A DNA stretch of 64,000 bases from JALSNL01 sp036479585 (GCA_965224785.1 OZ245062.1:2046001-2110000), one strand, 5' to 3'; shown: positions 48,117-58,867, counted from the stretch's first letter. A program made the numbers and translations. Notes: generated from the sequence alone by a model not told the origin.

Positions 48117-49433
48117 ATGAATAAAACAAAACACAACAGACGTGATTTTATAAAAAAAACATCTGGAGCAATTGCTGGACTTGCTGCGTTTCCTTTTATC
48201 ATTCCCTCATCTATTATAGGGAAAAATAAAATAATTGCACCAAGTGATAAAATAAAAGTTGGTTGTATTGGAATTGGTTGGCAAGGTACTGGTAATATGG
48301 AAGCTTTCCTCCGAGAACATGATTCTGTGGTTATTGGGGTTTGTGACATTGATAAAAATCATTTAGCAAATGCCAAAAGTATTGTTGATACATATTATGG
48401 AAATAACGATTGCAAAACTTATAATAATTACAAAGAATTACTAGAGCGAAAAGACATTGACGTTATTTCACTTGCATTGCCCGATCATTGGCATGGAATT
48501 ATTTCTATTGCAGCTGCAAAAGCTGGCAAAGATATTTTTGGAGAGAAACCTCTTTCCCATAATTTAATGGAAGGAAGAGAAATTTGTAATGCAGTTAAAA
48601 GATATGGAAGAATTTGGCAAACTGGAAGCTGGCAAAGATCACGAGGTAATTTTAGATTTGGTTCTGAGTTAGTTAGAAACGGAAGAATAGGAAAAGTTCA
48701 TACTGTTGAAGTTGGCTTACCCTCAGGGCATTCGGATTTTGGTGGAACTGATAGTATCACAAATCCTCCCAAACAATTGGACTATGAAACTTGGTTAGGC
48801 CCCGCTCCCTATGCTCCGTATGCTTCTGCACGTGTTCACAAAAACTGGCGTTGGCATTTAGACTATGGCGGAGGACAACTTATGGATTGGATTGGACATC
48901 ACGGGGATATAGCTCATTGGGGATTAGGATTAGACAATACAGGTCCAACTGAAATTTCTGGGTATGGTGAATTTCCAAAAACTGGTTTGTGGAATAGTGC
49001 AACAAAATATAGAATTGATTCAAAATATAAAGACGGATTAAAGATGGTTGTTGCTGGGGGACATTCAGATGTTTGTAATGGTACTTCAGGAACAAAATGG
49101 ATTGGTGATGAAGGTTGGATTTGGGTTAGTAGAGGTGAAAGAATCGATTCAAGTAATAAGCTGATATTAAATGACACAATAAAACCAAACGAAATACATT
49201 TGTTGAAATCTCCCGGACATGCAAGGAATTTTTTGAATTGTGTTAAGAGTCGTAAAGAAACTATTGCTCCTTGCGAAACAGCACATCGTTCTGCATCCAT
49301 AGGGCATCTTGGACAAATAGCAATGTTGTTAGAAAGAAAAATAAAGTTTAATCCAGAAACTGAAGAGATACTTGGAGATACAGTTGCATCAAGATTATTA
49401 GGAAGACCAATGCGAAGTCCATATCATTTATAA
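48117..49433 (+). CDS. Tat-exported Gfo/Idh/MocA-family oxidoreductase
   Basis: A 438-residue protein with a Tat signal (NRRDFIKKTSGAIAGLAAFP). The Rossmann region reads VGCIGIGWQGTGN and the EKP motif is in FGEKPLSHN. The exported GH109-like motifs WQTGSWQRSRGNFRFGSELV and LMDWIGHHGDIAHWG are present. It is clearly a paralogue of the 30975 product; both end ASRLLGRPMRSPYHL-like. It is followed by a HEAT lipoprotein, mirroring the ThuA-HEAT plus Gfo/Idh pairing at 27562-32288. It may be an NAD-using glycosidase or a sugar dehydrogenase. Confidence 0.85.
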   Translation: MNKTKHNRRDFIKKTSGAIAGLAAFPFIIPSSIIGKNKIIAPSDKIKVGCIGIGWQGTGNMEAFLREHDSVVIGVCDIDKNHLANAKSIVDTYYGNNDCKTYNNYKELLERKDIDVISLALPDHWHGIISIAAAKAGKDIFGEKPLSHNLMEGREICNAVKRYGRIWQTGSWQRSRGNFRFGSELVRNGRIGKVHTVEVGLPSGHSDFGGTDSITNPPKQLDYETWLGPAPYAPYASARVHKNWRWHLDYGGGQLMDWIGHHGDIAHWGLGLDNTGPTEISGYGEFPKTGLWNSATKYRIDSKYKDGLKMVVAGGHSDVCNGTSGTKWIGDEGWIWVSRGERIDSSNKLILNDTIKPNEIHLLKSPGHARNFLNCVKSRKETIAPCETAHRSASIGHLGQIAMLLERKIKFNPETEEILGDTVASRLLGRPMRSPYHL

Positions 49434-49449
49434 GTGTAAGTATTATTTA

Positions 49450-49502
49450 CACAGATTAAAAATCTGCAATACGTTTTTCGTACCATAGACTTTTAGTCTG
49501 TG
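49450..49502. repeat. Double-hairpin repeat family C, copy 4
   Basis: CACAGATTAAAAATCTGCAA, a core with TACGT, then TACCATAGACTTTTAGTCTGTG. It ends exactly over a GTG at 49500 that opens the longest frame of the next gene. That GTG is therefore unlikely to be the true start. Confidence 0.68.
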
Positions 49503-49532
49503 AAAAAATTTTTAAATTTTATGAGGTCTAAA

Positions 49533-51620
49533 ATGTTAGCTAAAAAAATTAAGAATATAATTCAGAGTCATATTATTCTGATTACTCTTTCATTACTTTT
49601 ATTGCAAAGTTGTTCATCAGTTAGAGTAATTTCTGATGAATCTTTTAATAAAATATCGAACTATGAATATGGACAAAGTAGAAATAGTCTAACTGATTTT
49701 TCCAATATGGTAAACTCTCTTGCAAAAACAGAAGAGAACCGAGAACTTGCAGAAGAAAATATTTTAGACTTTCTTAAAACAGATGCAACATTTGCTAGCA
49801 AGCAATTTGTCTGTAGAGAACTAAGAATTATTGGCTCTGAAAAATCAGTGGAAGTTTTATCCGAAATGTTATTGAATGAAAAGACTACTAACATTGCAAA
49901 ATATGCTTTAGAAAATATTCCAGGAAGTAAGGTTGATGATGCTTTAATTGAGATGTTACCAAAAGCTGACAAAAGTATTCAACTTGGAATTATCAATTCA
50001 CTTGCAACTAGAAAAAGTGAAGCATCTGTTCCCTCCATTAGTAAACTTTTAGCGAGTAGTAATTCTGATATTGCAAATACTGCAGCCTCAGCTCTTGGAA
50101 AAATTGGGAACGACGAATGTATAAATTACTTAGCTCCATATTTAGACAGCAAGAATAATATTTTTAGAAATATTGTTTTGGATTCCTATTTATTATGTGC
50201 TGATGAATTACTTAAGCATAACAAAAGAGAAGAAGCAAATAATATTTATGAAGTTCTATATAATAAAGATGTTCCTCTCAACATTAGGGAAGCTAGTTTA
50301 ATAGGAATAATAAATTCAACAGACGATAAAACTAAAGAGATTTTATCACGAATTAAAAGCATACCAAATGAGCTAAAGTTTATTCCAATATCTAAAATAA
50401 GAGAATTGCCTGAAAGCACTAACTTGTTAGATTTTGCAAAACTGTTACCAGCTCTTGAATCAGAAAATCAAATTCAATTACTAAGTGTTTTTGAAGATAG
50501 AAAAGATAAGAGAGTGAAATCATTTGTACTTAAATCTCTTAACTCAAGTAACACAGAAGTAAGAATTGCATCAATAAGAACTATTGCAAATATTGGTGAT
50601 GAAACTGATATTATTGCACTTGCAACAATTGCTGCCAATGAAACTGGAGAAATATCAAGACATTCAAGAGCATCATTGGGATTACTAAAAGGTAACCAAG
50701 TTGATCAAGCTATTTTATTAGCTCTTCCCAAATCAGAAGGTTCAATTAAGATTGAACTTATAAGAACAATTGGTGCTAGGAATATAAGCTCAGCATTTAA
50801 TACAATTTCTACTTACACAAAGTCTGAAAATAAAAAGATTAGGTCTGCTACTTTTAGAACTCTTGAAGAAATTTCAACAGCAGAAAATGTAGAGGATTTA
50901 GTTAAAGTTTTATTTGCTAGTGGTAACAATTCAGATAGTAAAAGAATTGAACGTACAATCTCAAAAGTATTAGTGAAATATCCTGAGAATAAAAACACCA
51001 ATTTACTTTTGAACAAATTTGATTCAACTTCAGATGTGAAAATTAAGTCATCGTTATTGAGACTACTAGGTTTTACTAGTGGGGCAAAAATACTTCAAAT
51101 TTTAAGGAACGAATTAACTAATAAGAATGAAGAAATTAAAATTGCGGCTGTAAGTGGAATTACCAATTGGAAAACTTCTGAACCGCTAGATGATTTAATG
51201 CAATTTTTGACTTCTGCTCAAAACGAAAAAGTAAAAAGTAATGCATTTAAAGGTTCTGTAAAATTTATATCTATGGACAATAAATTAGACCCTAATGAGA
51301 AAGTTAACTTATATAAAGAAGTACTCCCTTTTGCAAAAACTAGTAATGAGCTAAATCTTATTTTAGACGAAATAGGACATACCGATAGTTTTGAATCGTT
51401 AGAAGTGATAAAGCCTTTTATTAACAGACCAGACTTAAAAGAAACAGTTGATGATTGTATAAATCGAGTCTCATGGCATCTTCATCAAGATGATCCGGAA
51501 AGAGTTAAAGAATATGTTCAATGGTTTTTATCTAAAATAAAAGATGAACGTTTCCAAACAAAAAATACACATTTATTAGAGGTTATAGACAGATACATTA
51601 CAAGTAAGAAATCAAATTAG
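49533..51620 (+). CDS. HEAT-repeat lipoprotein
   Basis: About 695 residues. The lipobox LLLLQSC is followed by an array of HEAT-like helical repeats to the end. It is paralogous to the middle of the ThuA-HEAT protein at 27562: YEYGQSRNSLTDF, LKTDATFASKQFVCRELR and IGSEKSVEVLSEML correspond to its YEFGQSREAHKDV, LKSDATLGGKQFVSHLF and IGSESSISTLAEML. It lacks the ThuA and beta-sandwich domains. I chose ATG 49533 with GAGG 6 nt upstream. It is probably a scaffold or binding protein on the envelope. Confidence 0.78.
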   Translation: MLAKKIKNIIQSHIILITLSLLLLQSCSSVRVISDESFNKISNYEYGQSRNSLTDFSNMVNSLAKTEENRELAEENILDFLKTDATFASKQFVCRELRIIGSEKSVEVLSEMLLNEKTTNIAKYALENIPGSKVDDALIEMLPKADKSIQLGIINSLATRKSEASVPSISKLLASSNSDIANTAASALGKIGNDECINYLAPYLDSKNNIFRNIVLDSYLLCADELLKHNKREEANNIYEVLYNKDVPLNIREASLIGIINSTDDKTKEILSRIKSIPNELKFIPISKIRELPESTNLLDFAKLLPALESENQIQLLSVFEDRKDKRVKSFVLKSLNSSNTEVRIASIRTIANIGDETDIIALATIAANETGEISRHSRASLGLLKGNQVDQAILLALPKSEGSIKIELIRTIGARNISSAFNTISTYTKSENKKIRSATFRTLEEISTAENVEDLVKVLFASGNNSDSKRIERTISKVLVKYPENKNTNLLLNKFDSTSDVKIKSSLLRLLGFTSGAKILQILRNELTNKNEEIKIAAVSGITNWKTSEPLDDLMQFLTSAQNEKVKSNAFKGSVKFISMDNKLDPNEKVNLYKEVLPFAKTSNELNLILDEIGHTDSFESLEVIKPFINRPDLKETVDDCINRVSWHLHQDDPERVKEYVQWFLSKIKDERFQTKNTHLLEVIDRYITSKKSN

Positions 51621-51667
51621 TACAAAACAGTATTACATAAATAATTGTTTAAATCAGGGGATAAATA

Positions 51668-53392
51668 TTGATTACAACTAAAAATAAAAACCATTTTTTA
51701 AAAATTGTAGAATTTACATGCTTAGCTGTTTTTAGTAGTATAACAGCACAAATAAATCTAAATAATACAGAATTAAACGAAACAAGACTATTTGTAAAAA
51801 ATCAAATCCAAGTAATTCAATCACAGTATCTTAACTCTCAAGGTTTCCCTTCTCATGAAATTTTCTTAAGAAAAAATGGATTATATCCGGAGAACCAGAA
51901 GATACAATCAACACCTTATTTTTCAGTTAGTTTTTTAGAGGAAGATGTTCAATTCAACAGTGATGATTTCAAAGTTAAAAATACAGCAGAATTTTTTAAC
52001 TTAGATTTCTATGTTGGAACTATTACAAAACATAATTCTCTCAATATAGCAGTTCCAATTTGGGATGGACGGGTTTATGATGATGCAAATAATTTAATGG
52101 TTGGTGGTTATTCATCAAAGTTTAACGAAAGACCGATTGGCATTATTGATAACAAGGGTTTATTTGTTTCTCAATTAAATAGTTTGGATTCCAAATATTT
52201 TCCACTCTTACAGATTCCAGCTGAACAAATTATTTTTGACCCATTCGAATGGAAACTTCTCAATAAGAAACTAAGTAATGGAAAGACAATTGAGAATAGT
52301 TTAAAGAGTTTTCTACCTATTAAGATTTATAGTAAACATGGCAAGCAATTAAGTAATATGTTTTTTGAAATTAAAAAAGATCCGACAACTTCAACTATGG
52401 TTTTATACGCAATACTGGAAGGAGCAAAATTTGAAGTTGCAAATTGCGAATTAAATTCATCATCAATTATAAAAAGTAGAAATGGATATAAACCCCAATT
52501 AATTGAAGGTGCAAGTCAACCTACAAGTGGCAAGGTAATTACATTCATATTTAAAGGTAAATATTCAAATAATATTTCTATACGTGGCACAGAACTTTAT
52601 CTAAATGATAAAGTAAAGTATGTGAACTCTAATAACAACACAAAAAATATTGGTATTAACATTGATGGTGATTTTTCGGATTGGAGAAACATAAGTGGAG
52701 TTTCAGATATTCAAGGTGATTATGTTTCTTACCTTTTTAAAAATCCCGATACAGATTTACTAGAATTTAAAATAACAAATGATGATAAATATTTATACTT
52801 CTATTCAAGAGTTGTTGGGGCTCATGGGAGAACTGGCAAAAAAGGCAGATACTATTGGTACACATATATAGATGTTGATTCAGATGCTTCTACTGGCTAC
52901 CCTCCAACTAGAGGTGATAATTGTTATTTTGGTATTCCTATTGGAGATGATAGCGAAGCACAATTTGAATTTATTGGCAACAAATTTGTAAAAACATTTT
53001 TTGGGTTTACTGGTATTGGAGCTGAGAAAGAAGTATTAAGTAGCAAGCTAGAATTAGGACCATCTTTTTATGCAGCCAAAGGAAGCGATGGCAAGAAACG
53101 TGACAAATATAAAATTGAATATGTGAAAATAAATGATTCACTTTTTATAACTCATGATTACACAGTTGGTACGAGTGAAGATATTATAATTGCACTTTCC
53201 CCTGATGGTTCAGAGGTAGAAGTTAAAGCTGAATTAGATGGTTTTCTAAAAGATAAAACTGGGACAAAGTTGTTGTATAAAGGAAAAGTGATTGATATTG
53301 CACTTGGAGTAGAAGGCTCCAGTGATCATTATGGTTCTAGTGATTGGGGTGCAGATTCCAGTCCAGTTATTTACGGATATGTGATTAAGTAA
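51668..53392 (+). CDS. Exported protein with C-terminal CBM9-like domain
   Basis: A 574-residue secreted protein. The start is TTG at 51668, preceded by GGGG at 7 nt, and the signal peptide ends SSITAQ. The N-terminal about 320 residues are not recognised. The C-terminal part resembles DOMON/CBM9-type sugar-binding domains: INIDGDFSDWRNISGVSDIQ, YLYFYSRVVG, YTYIDVDSDASTGYPPTRGD. It follows the HEAT lipoprotein by 47 nt and is probably co-transcribed with it. A glycan-binding role is inferred from the fold only. Confidence 0.65.
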   Translation: MITTKNKNHFLKIVEFTCLAVFSSITAQINLNNTELNETRLFVKNQIQVIQSQYLNSQGFPSHEIFLRKNGLYPENQKIQSTPYFSVSFLEEDVQFNSDDFKVKNTAEFFNLDFYVGTITKHNSLNIAVPIWDGRVYDDANNLMVGGYSSKFNERPIGIIDNKGLFVSQLNSLDSKYFPLLQIPAEQIIFDPFEWKLLNKKLSNGKTIENSLKSFLPIKIYSKHGKQLSNMFFEIKKDPTTSTMVLYAILEGAKFEVANCELNSSSIIKSRNGYKPQLIEGASQPTSGKVITFIFKGKYSNNISIRGTELYLNDKVKYVNSNNNTKNIGINIDGDFSDWRNISGVSDIQGDYVSYLFKNPDTDLLEFKITNDDKYLYFYSRVVGAHGRTGKKGRYYWYTYIDVDSDASTGYPPTRGDNCYFGIPIGDDSEAQFEFIGNKFVKTFFGFTGIGAEKEVLSSKLELGPSFYAAKGSDGKKRDKYKIEYVKINDSLFITHDYTVGTSEDIIIALSPDGSEVEVKAELDGFLKDKTGTKLLYKGKVIDIALGVEGSSDHYGSSDWGADSSPVIYGYVIK

Positions 53393-53404
53393 TTTTGTCA
53401 ATAA

Positions 53405-53432
53405 GTAATACTAAGTTTTAACTCAGTATTAC
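53405..53432. terminator. Bidirectional terminator-like hairpin
   Basis: GTAATACTAAGTT pairs with AACTCAGTATTAC with one mismatch around a TT loop. It lies between the convergent ends of the 51668 and 53475 genes. A further ATAAGT/ACTTAT pairing extends the stem with a bulge. Its position suits a terminator shared by both strands. Confidence 0.6.
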
Positions 53433-53474
53433 ACTTATCACAAAAACATCTCTAGAAAATAATAAATTTTTCAG

Positions 53475-56400
53475 TTACTTCTTCCGAATAAATAATTTCT
53501 CCAATGGAATAGCTTGTCTTATGCCTCCCGGTGCTTTATATAATACTTTTAACGATTGACTTCCACCAGCATCAAAATATTGTACTTTAATCTGATGCAT
53601 ACCAGGTTTAAGAACTATCTTGCCTTGTCTCTCAAAGTTACCGTGTACTCCATCATTATTAACAATAAGTGTATTGTTGATAAATAATTTACTTCCATCA
53701 TTCGAGACTGTATAAAAACTGTACTCCCCTTCTTCTTCAATTTTCAAATAACCATTAAACTCTACCGCAAACTTTGCAGAACGTCTTTCAAAACTATCTA
53801 AATTAAAATCGTATATATGACCATTTCTAATTTTAGTTAGCGAATTAAAGTCTGGTACATTTTGCCAGTTTCCTTCATAATAATTATACTCCAATCCATT
53901 TTTTTCTTCATCTAAAAGATAAAAATTACGTTGCATAACTTTACTTGGAACTGCATTAATTTTATAAGATTTTATTTTCACATTTGCACTTTTATCTAGT
54001 TTTATAGGTTTCGTATAAATGTTGGAAGATTCATCTGGTTCACTTCCATCAAGTGTGTATCGCACTTCTGCTCCATCTGTTACTGGAGAAAGTGAGACTT
54101 CAATATTTGAATTAAAACTTATAGAATCTGTTGAAGCAAATTGAGGTTTTGTCAGCTTTTCTATTTTCCAATATACTTTTTTAGGTGAGCCTTCCGATTC
54201 CAAAAGCATAAAATCTTCAAACAATCCATAATCTATAAAATCATACCTATTTCCAGATGGCATATTCTTTTGAGCTGACTCAAAAGATGCTGGCCAAGCT
54301 GTACCGTGTATTGGTCCTATGTGGTGTGGGCCAAGAAGATTTTTCAACGTACCGGAAACATCTATTGTAATTTCATTTTCACCATCCACAACAAAGTCTG
54401 TTACGTCTAATTCATTTGGTGACCAAGCAATGATACCAGCAGATGTATTATTTACGTTTACTTCTGCAACTGAGCCAAGCCAATTTGGTAGTTTTACAAT
54501 AAATCTTTTGCCCTCAGGTTTTATAAAAAATGTTTTTGAATATGAAACTTCATTAGCATAAAAAGGTAATCCTTGTTCTTTCCAACTTCCTAATTTTAAT
54601 TGTTTTTCTTTAACAAGTTTCCATCCTTTCATTTGTGGTTCTAATCCGAAATCACCAACAATATAAATAGGTTCTAACTCCGAATGAACTGTCATTTGCG
54701 AAGCAACTAAAGTTACTCTATTTTTTCCAACAATAACATTTTCTCCAATGTTGTAAACTCCATATTTTCTATCCAGCCAATTTTTATTTGGATCAGTTTC
54801 TACCTTTTTGCCATTAATCTGAATCTCCCAAAGTTCAGGATGTTCAATAACTGCACTAAGTGATTTTAGCTTAGTCCCTTTTTCAACTTCAAATGAATAA
54901 CTAGCTTCAAAGCCAGAATTATTTTCAAATGTATTTTTATCAACAATAGAAGTTTTATACTGAACAGCACTAACCCAAGGGTTGCCATCAAATCCGTGAT
55001 GGTTAAATATTTTATTCGCAGCTTCAAAAAAGTAAATGTCTTTTTCTACTTTATCACCAAGTTTAATATCGCAGTAATCAATAGTTAAAACATTCTGCGA
55101 TTTATTCTTAATTTTCAAATTATCTAAGGAAGTATTTATTTTTATTTCTCCAACTTCTTTTTCTGTTACAGTTTCTTGTGATTGACTTCCTATCGAAAGT
55201 AACAAGCTACCAGAAGGAGGTAGATCAAATGAGATTTCTAATGAACCATTTATCATTTTACCTTGGAAAGGTTTTAATCCTCCACTTGTTAAATCAAGTT
55301 CATTAACAGATTTCCCATTAATTAGAAATGTTCCAGAAGACCATTCATCAGAACTTGTATTTACTAAAAATAAAATTTGACCGTCTTCTACTTCTCTTCG
55401 ATGATGAAATAATTTTCCTTTTATTTCCTTTGGTTTTTGAAACTGAATATTTTGAGAACTAAGTATATCAAGCACTTTAGTATCATTTAATGAATTTACG
55501 CTTATCCATTGAGATGAATATTTTTCTACTATTTTTTCTAAATCAGAAGTTTTGTTCCCATCAACAGAAATAGGAATACCATTAAAAGTTAGTACCTTTC
55601 CACCATTTGTTAAATATGTTTTCAGTAAATCATAAGTGGCTTTATCCAAGTTTTCAAACCCATGTGGAAAAATGATTACATCATAATCACGCTCACCAAC
55701 TGTAAATTTATTTCCCGCACTCTTACCATTATCTTTTACAATATTTTCTGAAGCTAGATCATATTCAATTTGATATTTTTCTAATTGTAAAACGAAGTCT
55801 TGGAACAATGGTCCAATTTTTGAATATTTTTCGTGTGAATCAATTGGAGAATAATAACTCCACGCAGTTGATGTTGGTTCAAAAACCAAAATTCTATTAT
55901 TTTGTTTACCCGAAGAAAGTGCGAGAGAAAGACGAGCAAAGTAATCTCCAAGTACATTGTAATTTTTCCACCAAGGTTCGTGGTAAGAAAAAGACTGAGG
56001 ATGATCTCGCTTCCTTGCACCTTCAAGTGTCATATAGGAAAGATGCTGATTCAAGAAATTTACACCCAATACATATTGCCAATCACCTATCCGTTTCATA
56101 TCTTCCAAACGTAAATCCCAACCTCCAGCTCCATAAGTTTCACTTAACGTACGCGTTCGTCCCAGCTGGTTTGCAACACTACTTAATTCTTTAACAGCTC
56201 TAACATTACCAAACTGAGCATTAACTTTTTCACTGTACTGATTCATCAAAATATCTATAGCAGGCATTTGATGCCAAGCATACATTGCCATATTATCTCC
56301 GCCGTGTCCAGGGTCAGGCCAGCCGTGTTCCCAGTAATGTCCGGTCCAGTCCAAATTATTTTTTTCACAATAGTTGTACCACGGCTTGCTCCATCTTTCA

Positions 56401-57308
56401 ATAAACAATTCTAATAAAGTTGTATAATAATTATGACGAACTTGTTTCCAATTTCCAATTTCATAATCAATGGATGGTAATTTTGTTTTCAAATCATATC
56501 CCCAACGTTTTTCAAATTCATCAAAAAGTAAAGGAGTCCAGCGTAAGCCAGCTGGTGGAGATATATTTGGTTCATCTGTGAATATTCCCGGAACAGTTTT
56601 TCCAAATTCATTTCCTAAATATTTCTCATAACCTTTCATCGTAACTTCAATAAATTTTTCTGTTACTCCTTCATGAAGTAAATCAACATAGGAGTATCCT
56701 CCGTGCCACGCTTGCTTTTCATAGTAACTTTTTTTGTAAAAATAATATTTACCCTTTTTATTTCTTTCTTCATCTAAACCTTTTGTGATGTCTATAAAAT
56801 TTTCATCTATTTGCTTTAATATTAAATAATATGATTTTGTATCATTTGGTAATTTGTCCAACCGACTCAGTACTAATCCAGCACCTTGGTTATATGATTC
56901 CGGCATTTCGGCTGGGACATGTCCTCCCGCAAATCCACTTGGATAGGAGTTCTCATCATACAACCAAACATTCATTCCAAGTTCTTTACCTTTCTTAACA
57001 GTATAAGCACATAATTGAAACCACTCATCTGACAAATACGATGTTATTAAGCCTGGACGTGGATGAATAAAAACTCCACCCATTCCACCTTGCTTAAAAT
57101 CTAATAGTTGTTCATCAATTTGCTTTTCGGTTACATCATCATTCCAAACCCAAAGCGGAGCACTCCTGTATTCAACAGGTGGATTCATAAAGAGAGATTG
57201 TAATTTTTTCAAGGAATGTACCTCCGATTTATTATTATTTGCTGTAACAGTTGCAAAGCCTAATCCAAAGAGGACAAAAAAGCTTATGACAAAATAGTAT
57301 GTTTTCAT
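53475..57308 (-). CDS. Secreted GH106-like glycosidase with chitobiase-type and PA14 modules
   Basis: A 1277-residue secreted enzyme. Residues about 35-700 look like the GH106 alpha-L-rhamnosidase group: YRSAPLWVWNDDVTEKQIDE, GGMGGVFIHPRPGL, NVWLYDENSYPSGFAGGHVP, and GIFTDEPNISP with likely acidic catalytic residues. A galactose-binding-like beta region (about 740-1030) follows. Then come a chitobiase C-terminal-like domain (VRYTLDGSEPDESSNIYTKP) and a PA14 module (FYTVSNDGSKLFINNTLIVN, HQIKVQYFDAGG). Removal of rhamnose from pectin-type glycans fits the GH28 genes in the window. It is followed by an L-arabinose/L-fucose isomerase gene. Confidence 0.8.
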   Translation of the reverse strand: MKTYYFVISFFVLFGLGFATVTANNNKSEVHSLKKLQSLFMNPPVEYRSAPLWVWNDDVTEKQIDEQLLDFKQGGMGGVFIHPRPGLITSYLSDEWFQLCAYTVKKGKELGMNVWLYDENSYPSGFAGGHVPAEMPESYNQGAGLVLSRLDKLPNDTKSYYLILKQIDENFIDITKGLDEERNKKGKYYFYKKSYYEKQAWHGGYSYVDLLHEGVTEKFIEVTMKGYEKYLGNEFGKTVPGIFTDEPNISPPAGLRWTPLLFDEFEKRWGYDLKTKLPSIDYEIGNWKQVRHNYYTTLLELFIERWSKPWYNYCEKNNLDWTGHYWEHGWPDPGHGGDNMAMYAWHQMPAIDILMNQYSEKVNAQFGNVRAVKELSSVANQLGRTRTLSETYGAGGWDLRLEDMKRIGDWQYVLGVNFLNQHLSYMTLEGARKRDHPQSFSYHEPWWKNYNVLGDYFARLSLALSSGKQNNRILVFEPTSTAWSYYSPIDSHEKYSKIGPLFQDFVLQLEKYQIEYDLASENIVKDNGKSAGNKFTVGERDYDVIIFPHGFENLDKATYDLLKTYLTNGGKVLTFNGIPISVDGNKTSDLEKIVEKYSSQWISVNSLNDTKVLDILSSQNIQFQKPKEIKGKLFHHRREVEDGQILFLVNTSSDEWSSGTFLINGKSVNELDLTSGGLKPFQGKMINGSLEISFDLPPSGSLLLSIGSQSQETVTEKEVGEIKINTSLDNLKIKNKSQNVLTIDYCDIKLGDKVEKDIYFFEAANKIFNHHGFDGNPWVSAVQYKTSIVDKNTFENNSGFEASYSFEVEKGTKLKSLSAVIEHPELWEIQINGKKVETDPNKNWLDRKYGVYNIGENVIVGKNRVTLVASQMTVHSELEPIYIVGDFGLEPQMKGWKLVKEKQLKLGSWKEQGLPFYANEVSYSKTFFIKPEGKRFIVKLPNWLGSVAEVNVNNTSAGIIAWSPNELDVTDFVVDGENEITIDVSGTLKNLLGPHHIGPIHGTAWPASFESAQKNMPSGNRYDFIDYGLFEDFMLLESEGSPKKVYWKIEKLTKPQFASTDSISFNSNIEVSLSPVTDGAEVRYTLDGSEPDESSNIYTKPIKLDKSANVKIKSYKINAVPSKVMQRNFYLLDEEKNGLEYNYYEGNWQNVPDFNSLTKIRNGHIYDFNLDSFERRSAKFAVEFNGYLKIEEEGEYSFYTVSNDGSKLFINNTLIVNNDGVHGNFERQGKIVLKPGMHQIKVQYFDAGGSQSLKVLYKAPGGIRQAIPLEKLFIRKK

Positions 57309-57414
57309 TATTATTATTCTCCAAAGTATATGTCTAATCTAATTTAGTTTTCTTATTGATTTATGAAAATGACAATTTTACAATTTCTTATTTTCTTAAA
57401 TGATTGAAATTTTC

Positions 57415-58832
57415 TTATCCAATCTTCTTATAGTTTGCATTTATAATCTTTGCGTATTTTTCTATTGTCTCTCCAACATGTCCAACCCCTATTGCCATAT
57501 GATGAGAAGGTCCTTCTTCTGACCATTCCTTTAAGAATTGTTTTGCACCAATTGGAAATCGGTAGCGACTGTTTGTGTTACCTATATTTAATGTTGGTCC
57601 CGGAACACATTCCCCTTCTGCAACCAGTAGTTTTATTTTTCCATTCTCTTCTTCAACAACAGAAAGTAAAGTAACAAGTCCTTGCTTTACACTCATTTGA
57701 ATTGATAAACCTTTACCAGGTTTTCCATGATATAATGACAATGGAACAAGTTTAACTTTTCCCTCAGCAATCTTTGCATGAGCAGGTCCATCATGACCAA
57801 GTAGAACAATATCATCATTAAGATCCAAAGCATAAAATTCAGAGAAGCTACCACCAACTCCCAAAGTATCCATAATTTTCATAGCAATAACATTTTTCAC
57901 TTCATACTCTCCGGCAATAGGAATGCCTTTCATTGTTAACAAAGTATTTCCGGGAATAACGGAAGTGATAATATCTTCGTATTCTTTTTCATCAACACCT
58001 TCGTAGTAATAAGCCATGCATCCTAGTTTATTTTTGGCAACTATATTATCAAGTGCAATAGAACTTTTGCTGCTCGTGTTAACTCTCGTTCATCACATTT
58101 AGAATCAACAACAAAATTATTTTGGAACTCTGTTATCTTTTTATCTGTTTGAGAATCTGTCGCTTCTTTGTAATATTTATTTAATGTTCCCATTTCAAGA
58201 ATTTCAAAATGGCATCCAAAAGTTGTTGAGAGCTGAGTTAGATCACTATAAACATCAAGCATTCCGCCGTAGTAATGTCCTAACAATCCAACATTTGTAT
58301 TTTGTAAAACTGCAGTAACTTTTAGAGCGGTCAACCAATCATCAATTTCATTCCAAGTAACTTTATCATCCAATGAACCTGTAATTAAATGGTAATCAAT
58401 TTTTGCTTTGTTAAACACACTTGCAATTTCCGGTGCTGAACACGCTTGACAATATGCAAGCCATTCGCCAGTCATAGTACCACGATCACCAATTGCATTA
58501 AATGTTTCATAGTCAATTGCTTTTGTTGGTTGGATGCTTAAAACTATTACGGGAACTTTTAGTTCTTGCACAACGGGAAGTACTGTTGAACTTAGAGCAT
58601 AAGTTGAGATGTAAAGAAAAATTGCATCAACATTTTGTTCGGCTAAAAACTTTCCAGCCTCACGAGCTTTAGAAGGATTATCAACAATTCCAGTATTTAC
58701 AACTTCAATTTCTTTATCTACTTTTGAAATGTGATCTGCTATTATTTCTTGATAACCTTGTAAGCGTTCTTTCAGACCGTCAAACTGAGACCAGTAAACA
58801 TCTAAGCCAATTCCATAAATTCCTATTTTCAT
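57415..58832 (-). pseudogene. L-arabinose/L-fucose isomerase family gene with one frameshift
   Basis: Two frames make one 472-residue protein of normal family length if one base is added to the 4-nt run 58065-58068 (T on the plus strand, A in the mRNA). Part 1 runs from MKIGIYGIGLDVYWSQF to KCDERELTRAAK. Part 2 continues SSIALDNIVAKNKLGCMAYY and includes the C-terminal active-site motif GPSHHMAIGVGH. As written, part 1 ends with VLLHLII. Everything else is intact, so the break is recent or an error. The enzyme would isomerise L-arabinose or a 6-deoxy sugar released by the upstream GH106-like glycosidase. Confidence 0.82.
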
Positions 58833-58867
58833 TTTATTCCTTTTGAGATAATAATTTTAATTGATTA

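Noticed and set aside
49500..49532. GTG start for the HEAT lipoprotein
   Set aside because: The GTG is the end of a family C repeat with no ribosome site; ATG 49533 has GAGG at the right distance and keeps the signal peptide.
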